A DNA stretch of 64,000 bases from Scylla paramamosain (lineage: Eukaryota > Arthropoda > Malacostraca > Decapoda > Portunidae), in contig NC_087190.1 of assembly GCF_035594125.1 (NCBI RefSeq), forward strand, positions 6,544,501 through 6,608,500. Reading direction: 5' to 3'. Position numbers and translations under genes: made by a program. Below are positions 1 to 12,723 of this stretch, piece after piece. The notes below the pieces were generated by a model. It had not been told where the DNA came from. It made no database searches and saw only the letters and a list, made by a program, of their open reading frames with translations. Within the stretch, counting starts at the first letter, position 1. Each line of letters starts with the position of its first letter.

Positions 1-3000
1 AAAAAAAATGAAAAAAAAACTGAAAAGACACGTTTTTGGTAACGTTGTTTTCTTTTACCATTAAATGTGTCATGCATGGAATTTGGCCTTTAAGTACATT
101 CAATATACACGTTTTTTTCTTTTATGTTGTTTTGCTTATCCATATAGAATACCATAAACTTGTCTTAGCCTTTTCTCACCTAAAAATCCGAAAAAAAAAT
201 TCTTAATACACGTTTCTGTTAATATCGTTTCGTTTCCCCATATCGGTTCCTTTGCTTGCATTTTTGGCATTTTGCTAACTAACAAGCTAAAAAAAATATA
301 AAAAAAACACATTTTTGCTGTTTTTTTCCCAATAAAAGGTGTTTTGGACACGATTTAGCGTTTTGGTACGTAAGAAGAAAAACACTCAAACGACACGTTT
401 TTTACAATGTTGTTTGTTTTCCCCAAATAGGGTGATTTGCATCCACTTTAGCGTTTTGGTAAAAATAAGCTAGAAAATACTCAGGTTTCCTGTAATGTCA
501 TTTCGTTACCCCAAATAGAGTGCTTTACGTGCATTTTGGCGTTTTAGTACCTAAAAAGCTGGATAACACTCAAAATACACATTTTTGGTAATATTCTATT
601 TCTCCATAAATAAAAAAAAGCGCTTTGCATGCGTTATAGCGATTTGGTACGCAAAAAGTCGTAAAACACTCTTTTCTTTTTCCATAAAGGATGTTTTGCA
701 TGCACTTTGGCGCTTTTGTACCTAACAAGCTCAAAAAACTTTTAATACACGTTTTTGGTTAATGTTGTTCATTTTTTTCTTCATGTAGAGTTTCTTCATG
801 TATGTATTTTGGCGTTTTCGTACCTAACATGAGGAAAAACACTCATAGTACACGTACATTACATAGTACATTACAACATAGGTAATGTTGTTCTGCTTCT
901 TTATATATAGTTCTTTGAATGCATTTTCGAGTTTTAGTATGTAATATGTGGAAAAACCCTCATAATACAAGTTTTTCATAATGTTTCTCCGTTTCTCCAT
1001 ATAGAGTGTTATTCATGTATTTTAGCATTTTATTGCATAAGAAGTTGAAAAGACATAACATTTCTGTTAAAATCGTTTCTTTTCCCAATATCTGGTAATT
1101 TGCATGCATTTTGGTGTTTTGGTACCTAACAAGCTCAAAAACACTCAAAAGAAATATTTTTTTGCTGATGTTTTTGTTTCTCCATAAACGGTGTTTTGGA
1201 TGCGTTTTAGCAGTTTGGTGCGTAAGAAGCACTCAAATGACACGTTTTTAATCAAGCATTTTTATTTTTCCATATAGAGTGTTTTCCACGATTTTTTTTT
1301 TTTTTTTTTAGCATTTGATGCCTTATAATAATAAAAAGCACGTTTCTGGTAATGTTATTTCCTTACCCCAAATAAGGTGATTTGCATGCATTTTCGGGTT
1401 TTGCTTCTTAACTTTGTGGAAAAAATAAAAAAAACTCATGATTTTGTTAATGTTGTTCTGTTTTTCCATAAGTGGTGTTTTCCACGCGTTGTAACTTTTT
1501 GGTACATAAGAAGCAGAAAACACACAAAAGAAGTTTTTTTTATAATGTTGTTTGATTGTCCCAAATACGGTTCTTTGCATGCACTTTAGTGTTTTGTTAA
1601 GTAACAAGCACAAAAATAATAATATCTTTTCATTTCCCAATATCATTTAATTTGCATGTATTTTGGCGTTTTAGTACCTAACAAGTTCAAAAACACTCAA
1701 AATACCAGTTTTTGGTAATGATGTTCTGTTTTCCCATTGAGTTTTTGAGCGTTTTAGCGATTTGGTACGTAATAAGCTTAAAACACTCAAAAGACACGTT
1801 TTTGATAATGTTGGTTTCTTTTCTTTTCCGGTAATATAAGTTTTCTATTTTTTTTACCCTTTTGGTGTCTAATATGCAAAAAAAAAAAAGAAAAAAGAAA
1901 AACTCAAATGGGGCGTTTAAGGTAATGTCGTTTCATTACACAAAGTAGGGTGTTTTGCATGTATTTTGTCGTTTTGGTACCTAATAAGCTGAAAAACACT
2001 CAAAACACACGTTATTTGTCAATAAAGACTTTTTGCATGCGTTTTAGAGTTTTCGTACGTAAGAAAATGAGTAAAAAAAAAACATTCATAAGAGTTTTCG
2101 GTAAAGTTCTTTTCTTTTTCAATACAGATTCTTTTGCATGCAGTTTGGCGTTTTGGTACCTGACAACCTTAAAAAGAATACATGTTTTTTGGTAATATTT
2201 GTTTTTTGTTTTTTGGTAATATTCTTCTTGTTTCTTCATATAAGGTACTTTGTATGTATTTTGGAGTTTTGATATTTAACATCGGGAAAAAAATTTCATA
2301 ATAAACGTTTTTGGTAATGTTGTGTTTCTCGATAATGACTGCTGTTCATGTATTTTAGGATTTTGGTAAAAAAGAACCTTAAAAAAAAACAACAATAATA
2401 ATACACTTTTCTGTTAATATCTTTTCGTTTCCCGTAGTTGGGTAGTGTTTCCTTTTTCCATATAGATTTTTTTCCATACTTTCTAGCGCTTAGATCAAAA
2501 ATATACTGAAAAACACCCAAATGACACGTTTGTGGTGATGTTCCGTTATCCCAAACAGGTTGGTTTGCATGCATTTTTTTGGTTTTGCTATATAACAAAA
2601 TGAAAAACACTTAAAACACACGTTTTTAAAAAATGTCGTCCTGTTTCTTCATATATGCTTTATATGCGTTTTGCCGATTTGGTATGCAACATAGGGATAA
2701 ACACTCATAATACACATTTTTGGCAATGTTGTTCTGTTTCTCAATGCAGACTGGTATTCACAAGTTTTAACCTTTTGGTACATAAGAAGCTGAAAAAAGC
2801 TCAAAATACTTCTTTTCGTTAATATCGTTTAATTTCTAAATATCATGTGGTTTGCATGCATTTTTGCATGCATACTCAAAACACCCGTTATTGGTTATGC
2901 TATTCTGTTTCTCCATAAAGGGTATTTTGCAAACGTTTTAGGGTTTTGGTGCATTAGAAGCTCAAAAAAAAAAAAATCAAGACACATTTTGATAATGTTT

Positions 3001-3814
3001 TGTTTTCCCATGTATAGTGTTTTCTATATTTTTTTAGCGTTTTTGTGCCTAATATGGTAAAAAAAACCCATATGACACGTTTTTTGGTAATATCGTCTCG
3101 TTGTCCAAGCTGGGAAACACTCGAAACATACGTTTTTGGTAAGGCTGTTCTGTTTCTCCATGATGGATGTTTTACATACGTTTTTGTACCTAAGAAGCTG
3201 AAAGCATTAAAAACGCACGTTTTAGGTAATGTTTTATTTCTTTTCCCATATAGGATGCTTTGCATGCACTTTGACGTTTTGGTACCTAAGAAATTCGAAA
3301 ACACTTATAATATACGTTTTTGGTAAGGTTGTTGTAATTCTTTTTATAGGGTGCATTGTTTGCATTTTGGCGTTTTGGAATAACTGGAAAAACTCTCATA
3401 ATACACGTTTTATGTAATGCTGCTTCTCCATATAGAGTGTTTTGGGGTTTTGGTATCATAATACCCATTTCTGTTAGAATCGTTTCGTTTCCTCATATCG
3501 GGCCCTTTGCATGGATTTGGGCGTTTTGTTATCTAAGAACCTCAAAACAATTAAAACACTTTTTTTGCTAATGTTGCATTAATGCATTTTAGCGTTTGAT
3601 GGTTAATACGCTCAAAAACACCTCAATTACACGTTGTTACCCCAAATAGAGTGGTTTGCATGCATATTAACGTTTTGTTATTTAATAAGCTGAAAAATCT
3701 CAAAGTACACGCTTTTGTAAAAAAAAAAAAAAATTCCTCATAAAGGATGTTTTGAATGCGTTTTAGCGCTTTAGTACGTAAGATAAAAAAAAAAAAACAC
3801 TCAAAAACATGTTT

Positions 3815-3852
3815 TTATTTATTTTATTTTATTTTATTTTATTTTATTTTTT
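3815..3852. repeat. (ATTTT)n pentanucleotide microsatellite
   Basis: A short run of ATTTT units sits inside a satellite monomer, replacing part of its sequence before the monomer resumes with GGTGCTTTGCAT. It is a local expansion of an A/T-rich segment. Confidence 0.85.
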
Positions 3853-4988
3853 TTACATATAAGGTGCTTTGCATATAAAAACACTGAAAAGACACCTTTT
3901 TAGTAATGCTGTTCTCTTTTCCCATATAAAATGCCTTGCATGAACCGTTGCGTTTTCGTACACGTTTTTCGTAGTGTTTTTCTGTTTCTCCCTATAGATT
4001 ACTATTCATATGTTTTATCGGTTTGTTACCTAAGAAGGTGGAAAATACTCATAAAACAAAATTCTGTTAATATCGTTTCGTTTCCCCATATCGGGACATT
4101 TGCATGCATTTTTTTCGTTTTTTTTACCTATTACGCTGGAAAACACTTATGGGTAAAGTTTCCCCATAAAGGATATTTTGCCCGCGTTTTATTGTTTTGG
4201 TACGTACTCGTAAGAAGCTGAAAAATACTCAAAAGTCACGTTTATTTTAATGTTTTCTTTTTCCCAAATAGTGTTTTATATACTATTTTGCGTTTTGTTG
4301 CCTAGTACGCTCAAAAACACCCAAATGACACGTTTCTGGTAAAGTCCTTTCGTTACCCCAAATAGGATGTTTTGCAAGCATTTTGGAGTTTTGGTAAATA
4401 CCAAGCAAGAAAAAACTCGAAACACATGTTTTTGGTTATGTTGTTCTGATTCACCATAAAGGGTGTTTTCCATGCGTTTTAGCGTTTTGGTACGTAAGAA
4501 GCTAAAAGGAAAAAAAAAACACTGATAAGACACATTTTTGGCAATGTTCTCTTCTTTTCCCATATCGGGTGCTTTGCATGCACTTTGGAATTTGTGGTAC
4601 CTAACAAGATCAAACACATTCATGATACACGTATTTGGTAATCTTTTTTTTTTTTTTCATAGAGTTCTTTGTATGTATTTCGTCGTTTTGGTACGCAATA
4701 TTGGGGAAAACTCATAATAAACGTTTTTGGTATTGTTATTCGGTTTCCCCATATAGACTGATATTCACGAGTTTTAGCCTTTTGGCACATAAGAAGCTGA
4801 ATAAAGCTTCTAGCGTTCTAGCGTTTTGCTACATAAGCTGTAAAACAATCATAAAACACTTTTATGTTAATATCGTTTCGCTTCCCAATATCAGTTAATT
4901 TGCATGCATTTTGGCGTTGTGTCACCTAACAAGCTCAAAACTTTCAAAACTTCCGTTTTTAGTAATGTAATTATTTTTCCTCATACAG

Positions 4989-5075
4989 GGTATTTTGCAC
5001 GCGTTTTGACTCTTTGGTACGTAAGACTCAAAAGGCCTCTTACGTACCAAAAAGTTAAAACGCGTGCAAAATACC
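4989..5075. repeat. Fold-back hairpin, 37-bp arms with 13-nt loop
   Basis: The left arm (4989-5025) is the second half of a monomer ending in GGTACGTAAG. The right arm (5039-5075) is its reverse complement, starting CTTACGTACC and ending CAAAATACC. I see two mismatches between the arms. The 13-base spacer has AAAAGGCC in the middle. The array keeps the minority orientation on both sides, so a ~37-bp piece was copied back in inverse orientation, as expected from template switching during replication. Confidence 0.9.
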
Positions 5076-6706
5076 TCAAAAGACACTTAAAAGACACTTT
5101 TATAATAATGCCCTTTAGCGTTTTGGTACCTAACAACCTCAAAAATACTCAATACACATTTTTGGTAATGTTGCTTTGTTTCTTCATATAGGGTGCTTTG
5201 TATGCATTTCTGCATTTTGGTACCTAATATGAGGAAAAACACTCATAATAAAAGTTTTGGTAATGTTTTATTTCTCTATATAGAGTGCTATTCACGTGTT
5301 TAAGCGTGTTGGTATATAAAAAGCTGAAAAACACTCATAATAGAAGTTTCTGTTAATATCGTTTTGTTTCCCAATGTCCGGTGATTTTCATGCATTTTGG
5401 TGTTTTGTTACCTAACATGCTCTAAAAAAATCTCAAAGTACACTTTTTTGCTAATGTTTTTCTGTTTCTCCATAAAGAGTGTTTTGTATGCGTTTCAGTG
5501 TTTTGGTAAGTAAGAAGCTGAGAGATACTCAAAACACAAATTTTTTGTAATGTTTGCTTTTCCCATACAGGATGCTCTGCATGCACTTTAACACTTTGAT
5601 ACCTAACAAGCTCAAAATTATTGTTAATACACATTTTTGGTAATGTTGTTTTATTTCTTCATATAGGGTGCTTTGCATGAACTTTACCGTTTTGGTACCT
5701 TACAAACTCAAAAATATTCATAATACACGTTATTGGTGATATCGTTCTGTTTTTCCATATATTGTGCTATTCACGTGTTTTAGCATTTTCTTACCAATGA
5801 AGTTCAAAAACACTTATAATACATATTTATGTAATATCGTTTCGTTTCTCAGTATGTATTGCATGTATTTTGGCGTTCTCGTACCTAACAAGCTCAAAAC
5901 TTTCAATACACCCGTTTTTGGTAATGCTGTTCTGTTTCTTCATAAATGGTGTTATCCATGCGTTTTAGCACGTTTGGTACGTAAGAAACTCAAAATTTTA
6001 AGTTTCAAAAGACACATTTTTAATAATGTTCTTTTCTTTTCCCAAATGAAGTGTTCTCCAAGGATTTAATCTAATATGCTCAAAACTCCCAAATGACACG
6101 TTTCTGTTAAAGTCATTCCGTTACCCGATTGAGGGTGTTTTGCATGCTTATTGGTGTTTTGTTACCTAAGGAGCTTAGAAACTCTAAAAATGCATGTTTT
6201 TGATAATGTTCTTTTTCTCCATAAAGGTTATTTTCCATGCGTTTTAGCGTTTTGTTACGTAAGGAACTAAAAACAAAATATTCAATATTGACGTTTCTAA
6301 TAAAGTTGTTTTCTTCCGATATAGGGTACTTTGCATGCAGTTTGGCGATTTAATACCTTTGAAGGCAACCCCCCGAAAAAAAAGACACGTTTATAATAAT
6401 GTTGTATTCTTTTCCCATAGAAAGTGTCTTGCATTCACTTTGGGATATTGGTACCTAACAAGTAAAAAGAAAAAAAAATGTACCTTTACCATTTTGGTGT
6501 TTTGGTCCCTAAGAAGCTCAAAACACTTAAAATCCACGTTTTTGGCAATATTGTTATGTATCTCAATATACAGTGAACGCGTTTTAGCATTTTGGTACGT
6601 AAGAAGCTAAAAAAAAAAACACCCAAATGACAAGTTTCTGGTAATGTCGTTCCGTTACCCGATAGACGGTGTTTTACATCCATTTTCGCATTTTAATATC
6701 TTTAAT

Positions 6707-7311
6707 ACCTTGAGCTTGTTAGGTACCAAGATGCAAAAATCCATGCAGATCACATGATATTTGGAAATTAAAGGATATTAACGAAAACGTGTATTATGAG
6801 CTTTTTTCAGCTTCTTATGTACCAAAAGGCTAAAACTTGTGAATACCAGTCTGCATTGAGAAACGGAACAACATTATTAAAAATGTGTATTATGAGTGTT
6901 TTTCCCCATGTTAGATACCAAATCGGCAAAACGCATATAAAGCATATATGAAGAAACAGAATGACATTACTAAAAACGTTTGTTTTAAATGTTTTTCATC
7001 TTGTTATATGGCAAAACCAAAAAAATGCAGGCAAACCACCCTGTTTGGGATAACGGAACAACATTACCACAAACTTGTCATTTGGGTGTTTTTCAGTATA
7101 TTAGTAATCAAAACGCTAGAAAGTATGGAAAACACTCTATATGGGAGAACAAAACCTTACCCAACTTTGGGAAACGAAAAGATATTAACAGAAAAGTGTA
7201 TTATTAATGTTTTTTTTTTAGCTTCTTTTTTTTTACCCAAATCCTAAAATACATGAACAGCAGTCAATATCGAGAAACACAACATTACCAAAAGTGTATA
7301 TTATGAATTTT
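6707..7311 (+). repeat. Inverted ~600-bp satellite insertion (copy of 2292-2870)
   Basis: Orientation flips here. Reverse-complemented, this block follows the array at about 2292-2870 monomer by monomer. Shared private features include CTCGATAATGACTGCTGTTC (here with ATATT for ATAAT), the GTTGGGTA segment after CGTTTCCC, the CATACTTTCTAGCG box and the ATATCATGTG box; by eye similarity is near 90 percent. The block is bracketed by two direct copies of one ~70-bp monomer piece (6629-6703 and 7315-7390), both with ATAGACGGTGTTTT and CATCCATTTTCGCATTTTAA. This looks like a duplicated, inverted insertion with a long target duplication. Confidence 0.88.
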
Positions 7312-7487
7312 TTTTTTCTGGTAATGTTCTGTTATCCCATAGACGGTGTTTTGCATCCATTTTCGCATTTTAATACCTAAGAATCTGAAAAAAAAACACT
7401 CAATATACACTTTTTTTTTTTTTTTTGGCAATGATGTTCTATTTTCCATAATTGGTGTTTTGCATGAGTTTTAGTATTTTTTTTCTT
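7312..7487 (-). repeat. Satellite, minority orientation, between inverted insert and LINE
   Basis: About two monomers in the same orientation as 1-6706. The first repeats the monomer interrupted at 6703. The second is cut by the LINE tail after GAGTTTTAGTATT. Confidence 0.85.
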
Positions 7488-8413
7488 TTTTATGTAGGAA
7501 GAACACTGGCCAAGGGCAACAAAAATCTAATAAAAAAAATTGCCCACTGAAATGCCAGTCCCATAAAAGGGTCAAAGCAGTGGTCAAAAATTGATGAATA
7601 AGTAAGTGTCTTGAAACCTCCCTCTTGAAGGAATTCAAGTCATAGGAAGGTGGAAATACAAAAGCAGGCAGGGAGTTCCAGAGTTTACCAGAGAAAGGGA
7701 TGACTGATTGAGAATACTGGTTAACTCTTGCGTTAGAGAGGTGGACAGAATAGGGGTGAGAGAAAGAAGAAAGTCTTGTGCAGCGAGGCCGCGGAAGGAG
7801 GGGAGGCAGGCAGTTAGCAAGATCGGATGAGCAGTTAGCATGAAAATAGCGGTAGAAGACAGCTAGCTATGCAACATTGCGGTGGTGAGAGAGAGGCCGA
7901 AGACAGTCAGTTAGAGGAGAGGAGTTGATGAGACGAAAAGCTTTTGATTCCACCCTGTCTAGAAGAGCAGTATGAGTGGAACCCCCCAGACATGTGAAGC
8001 ATACTCCATACATGGACGGATAAGGTTCTTGTACAGAGTTAGCAGCTGGGGGGGGGTGAGAAAAACTGGCGGAGACGTTTCAAAACATCTAACTTCATAG
8101 AAGCTGTTTTAGCTAGAGATGAGATGTGAAGCTTCCAGTTCAGATTATAAGTAAAGGACAGACCGAGGATGTTCAGTGTAAAAGAGGGGGACAGTTGAGT
8201 GTCACTGAAGAAGAGGGGATAGTTGTCTGGAAGGTTGTGTCGAGTTGATAGATGGAGGAATTGAGTTTTTGAGGCATTGAACAATACCAAGTTTGCTCTG
8301 CCCCAATCAGAAATTTTAGAAAGATCAGAAGTCAAGCGTTCTGTGGCTTCCCTGCGTGATATGTTTACCTCCTGAAGGATTGGACGTCTATGAAAAGACG
8401 TGGAAAAGTGCAG
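7488..8413 (-). mobile_element. Jockey-like non-LTR retrotransposon, 5'-truncated copy 1
   Basis: Minus-strand LINE 3' end. The left boundary is an A/T-rich tail (complement of an A-rich 3' end) followed by a 3' UTR containing GTTGCCCTTGGCCAG in element sense. It is nearly identical to 23557-24463 of the nested element, so both belong to one family. The copy stops abruptly at 8413 (after CACTTTTCCACG in element sense), within the coding region just downstream of the YADD box, which is typical of aborted target-primed reverse transcription. Satellite on the left is minority orientation and on the right majority orientation, so the insertion coincides with an orientation switch. I see no clear target duplication. 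Confidence 0.9.
7636..8413 (-). pseudogene. Reverse-transcriptase ORF, C-terminal remnant (copy 1)
   Basis: Encodes the C-terminal third of a LINE ORF2 product. It begins shortly after the catalytic YADD and covers the thumb and post-RT region ([52 protein letters not shown]). The frame is lost at a G9 run near 8048-8056, where the family should continue as QLLTLYKGLIRPCMEYASHVW, and again at a six-base C run near 7982-7987. An extra TAAG near 7600 shifts the last codons. Unlike the nested copy it retains the 16 bases coding for the GRANL stretch. It is not functional: catalytic residues are absent and the frame is broken at least three times. Measured against the complete family member only the last ~250 codons remain. 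Confidence 0.85.
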
Positions 8414-11400
8414 AAAAATTACCAAAAAGTGTATGATTAGAGTGTTTCCTACCTTGTCATGTACAAAAACACCAAAATCCATGCAAAGGACCCTATTTGA
8501 GGAAACGAAACGATATTAAAAGGAATGCTTTTTATTAGTGCTCTTTAGCTTCTTAGATAACAAAATGCTAAAACACACGAATAGCACCCTGTATGAAAAA
8601 AAACACAACAACATTACCAAAAAACGTTCATATTGTATCTTTTAAAACTTGTTACATACCAAAATTCAATGAGAGGCATATGGGAAAAGGAAACATTACC
8701 AGAAAAGTGTCATCTGAGTGTTTCTGAGCTTTTTAGGTACCAAATCGCCAAAGTGTTTGCTTAAGTACCTTATATGGGAAAAGAAGACAACATTATTAAA
8801 AACGTGTCTTTTGAGTTTTTTTTTCAGTTTCTTTCATACCAAAACTCTAAAACGCATTCCAAACACACTTTATTAAGGAAAATAATAACATTACCCCAAA
8901 TGTGCATTTTGAGAGTTTTTGATCTTAACAGGTACCAAAATGTCAAACTATATGTAAAACATCCTATTTCACCATACACATTACCATAAACATGTTTTTA
9001 TTTTATGCCTAATAGGCACTAAAATGATAAAAAAAAAAACATGGAAAACACCCTACTTGGGAAATCAAACAATATTATAAAAAAAAACAGGTCTTGTATG
9101 TATTTCTGAGCTTCTTACATAAGAGCTTCTTATATAAGACCCCAGAAGGCATGCAAGGTATTTTATACAGGGAAAGGAAAGGATTTTAACAAAAACGTGT
9201 TATTTTGTGTTTTTGAGCACATTATGTTCCAAAACGCTAAAAAAAATGCAAAATACTATATATGGGGGAAAATAACTATGAAAAACGTGTCTTTTGAGTG
9301 TTTTTGATCTTCTTACGCACTTAATAGCTAAAACGCGACTGAAACGATTTTTATATAGAAACAGAACAACATTAGCAAAAAGGGTGTTTTGAAAGTTTTT
9401 GAGCTTTTAGGTAAAAAAAACCGCCAAAATGCATGCAAAGAACACGCGGGATATGGGGAAACGAAATTATATTAAAAGAAAAGGGTATTATGAGTATTTT
9501 TTTTTAGCTTCCTACGTACCAGAATGCTAAATCACATGAATAGATCTCTATATGGAGAAAAAGAACGAGTATTTATACTGTTTGTCCTCATGTTAGGTAC
9601 AAAAACGTTAACATACATACAAAGCAGCCTCTATAAAGAAACATACCAATATTACCAAAGAATTTGTATTATGGGTATTTTTTAGAAAAAAATTTTTAAA
9701 AAAGTTACTCTTTTGAGTGTTTTGAGCTTCTTACGTACCAAACGCTAAAACACATGCAAAACAGCTTTTATATACAAACAGGACAACACTGTTTTTGAAC
9801 TTCCTAGTTACCAAAACGCCAAAATACATGCAAATCACCGTCTATGGGGTAACAAAACAGCTTTACGTGAAATGTATCATTTGGGTGTTTTTGTTTAAAA
9901 GAATGGAAAACACGCTAAATAGGAAAACAAAACTTTATCAGAAACGTGTCTTTTGTTTTTAAGCTTATGGACCAAAATGTTAAAATGCGTCCGAAACACC
10001 CTTTATTTAGAAACAGCAAAATTAGCAAAAAAAAAGAAAAAAAAAACTGCGTTTTATGTGATTTTGAATTTGTTAGGTACCAAAAAAAAAAAAAAAGCCA
10101 AAGCAAAGTACCCGATATGGGGAAATGAAACGATATTGACAGAAAATTGTGTTATGAATCTTTTCCAGTCTCTTACGTACTAAACCTCTAAAACACGTGA
10201 AGGGCACTCTATATCGAGAAGCAAGAACTTTACCAAAAACGTGTTTTATGAGATATTTTCCAAATGTTAGGCAACAAAGCGCCAAAATGCAGACAAAGCA
10301 TCCGGCATTAAGAAACGTATTATCAAAAACGTGTCTTTTGAGTGTTTATGAGCTTCTTACGTACGAAATCGGTAACACGCGTGCAAAACACCTTTTATGG
10401 AGAAACAGAAGAAAAAAACAAAAAACAAAAACAGCTGTTTTGATTTTTTTTCTTAGCTTTTTAGTAAAAGATCGAAACGCATGCAAAGTACTTGATATGA
10501 GTAAATGAAACATTATTAACGGAAACGTGTATTATGAGTCTTTTTCAGCTTCTTGGGTAACAAAACGCTAAAACAAGCGTATAGTACTCTATGCGGAGAA
10601 ACAACATTACCAAAAAGCGTATATATCGAGTGTTTTTTTTTTTTTTAACTTGTTAGGTACTCAAACGCCCAAGAGCATGAGAGGCACCTTAAATGGGAAA
10701 AGAAAACAAGATTACCAATAACGTCTCTTTTGGATGTTTATCAGCTACTGACAAACCAAAACGCTAAAACGCATACAAAACGCCCTTTATTGAGAAACAT
10801 AACAACATTACCAAAAAACGTGTGCTTTGAGTGTTTTCCAGCTTGTTATAATCAAAATTTTCTAAATATATGTAAAGCACCCTGTTTCGGGCAACGAAAC
10901 GACATTCCTGGAAACGTGTTGTTTTGTTACTTTTAAGCATAGTAGGCACCTAACGCTAGAAAAAAAAAAAGACATGAAAAATACTCTATATAGGAAAACA
11001 AAACAACTTTATCAAAAAACTTTTTTTGTGTGTTTTGAGCTTATTACGTACCGAAACTCTAAAATGCGTCGAAACCACCCTTTATTAAAAAAACAGGAGA
11101 ACGTTAGGAAAATGTGTTTTGATTTTTTTTTCTTGAGCTTATTAGGTAATAAAACGCCAAAATTCATGCAAAATACCTTATATAGGGAAACGAAACGATA
11201 TTAACGATATTCCCCATGTCAGGTACCAAAACGGCAAAATACATACAAAGAACCCTAAATGAAGAAACAGAACAACATTACCAATATCGTGTGTTATGAA
11301 CATTTTGGAGCTTCTTAGGTACCAAAATGACAAAGTGCAAGCAAAGCGCCCTATATGGGAAAAAAAAAAAAAAAAAAATTCTATTTCTTATGTACAAACA

Positions 11401-12692
11401 CGTTAAAACGCATACAAAATAATGTGTAATGGAGAAACAGGACAACATTGCCAAAAACGTGTATTTTTAGTGTCTTTGAGCTTCATAAGTACCAAAATGC
11501 CAAAATACATGCAAAGAACCCTCGATGCAGTAACGGAACGACATTACCAGAAAATTGTCATATGGGTTGTTTTGGGGTATATTAAGCACCATATCGCTGA
11601 TTTTTTTTTTTTTTTTAGCTTCTTACGTACCAAAACGCTCAAACGCGTGGAAAATAACTTTTTTATGGAGAAACAACATTTGTATTGAATGTTTTTCAGC
11701 TTTTTTTAGATCGGAAAACACCAAAATACATGCATATTACCCGATATTAGGAAACGAAACGATATTAACAGAGAAGTGCATTATGAGATTTTCACCAAAA
11801 CTCAAAAATATATGAATAACATTCTATACAAAGAAACAGAACAACGTTACCAAAACGTGTATTATGAGTTTTTTTTTTCGCAATGTTAGATAATAAAACT
11901 CCAAATTGCATACAAATCACCCTATCGAGGAAACAGAACATTACCAAACACGTGTATTATGAGTGTTTTCCCTTATGTTAGGTACTAAAACGCCAAAATG
12001 CATACAAAGTAGCCAACATGAAGAAACAGAACAAATTTATTAGAAAAAAAAATATTATGAGTGTTTTTGTGCTTGTTAGGTACCAAAACGCTATACCAGC
12101 ACGCTATATGGGAAAAATAAAGAACATTCTTTTGAATGTTTTATTTTTTTCTGCTTACGTACTAAAACGTTAAAATGCATGCAAAACTCCATTCATCGGC
12201 AAGTAGAATAATATTACGAACTTGTGTGTTTTAAGCTTTTTCCATCTTGTTAGGTACAAAGACGACAAAATGCATGCAAAATATCCTATTTGGGGTAATA
12301 AAACGATTTTACCAGAAACGTGTCATTTGGGTGCTTTTTTTTTTTACATCAAAACGCTGATAAGAATGGAAAACACTATACATGGGAAAATAAAACATTA
12401 TCAAAAACGTGTCTTTTGCGTGTTTTTGAGCTTATTACGTACCAAATCTCTAAAACGCTCCAAAACAATCTTTATGGAGGAACAGAACATTACCAAAAAC
12501 GGATGTTTTGAGTGTTTTTGAGCTTGAAAGGTACCAAAACGCCTAAATGCATGCAAATTACCCGATATTTTGAAATAAAACGATATTAACAGAAAAGTTT
12601 ATTAAGAGTGTTTTTTGAGCTTGTTATTTACCAAAACGATAATGTGCATGCAAAGCACCCTATATGAGAAAAGCAAACTTATTATTGTTATC

Positions 12693-12723
<31 letters not shown>

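Larger units (their letters stand above)
1..6706 (-). repeat. Diverged ~95-bp satellite array, minority orientation
   Basis: Tandem monomers of roughly 80-98 bp are read as the reverse complement of the majority orientation: CACGTTTTTGGTAATG, then GTTTCTCCATATAG, GCTTTGCATGCATTTTGGCG, TTTTGGTACCTAACAAGCTC and AAAAACACTC. The monomer subtype containing CACCCAAATGACACGTTTC recurs at about 2520, 4320, 6085 and 6620, with weaker versions near 380, 1905 and 3070. This suggests a decayed higher-order period of roughly 550-860 bp. Monomers differ from each other strongly and many carry indels or expanded A/T tracts, so this is an old, poorly homogenised part of the array. Open frames here (up to about 116 codons) are by-products of a repeat length close to a multiple of three and are not genes. 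Confidence 0.93.

Noticed and set aside
4070..4100. CENP-B-box-like site (TTTCG ... CGGG in the monomer)
   Set aside because: TTCG and CGGG are present in some monomers, but the spacing is about 11 bases instead of 7 and the central A is missing, so the box does not fit.
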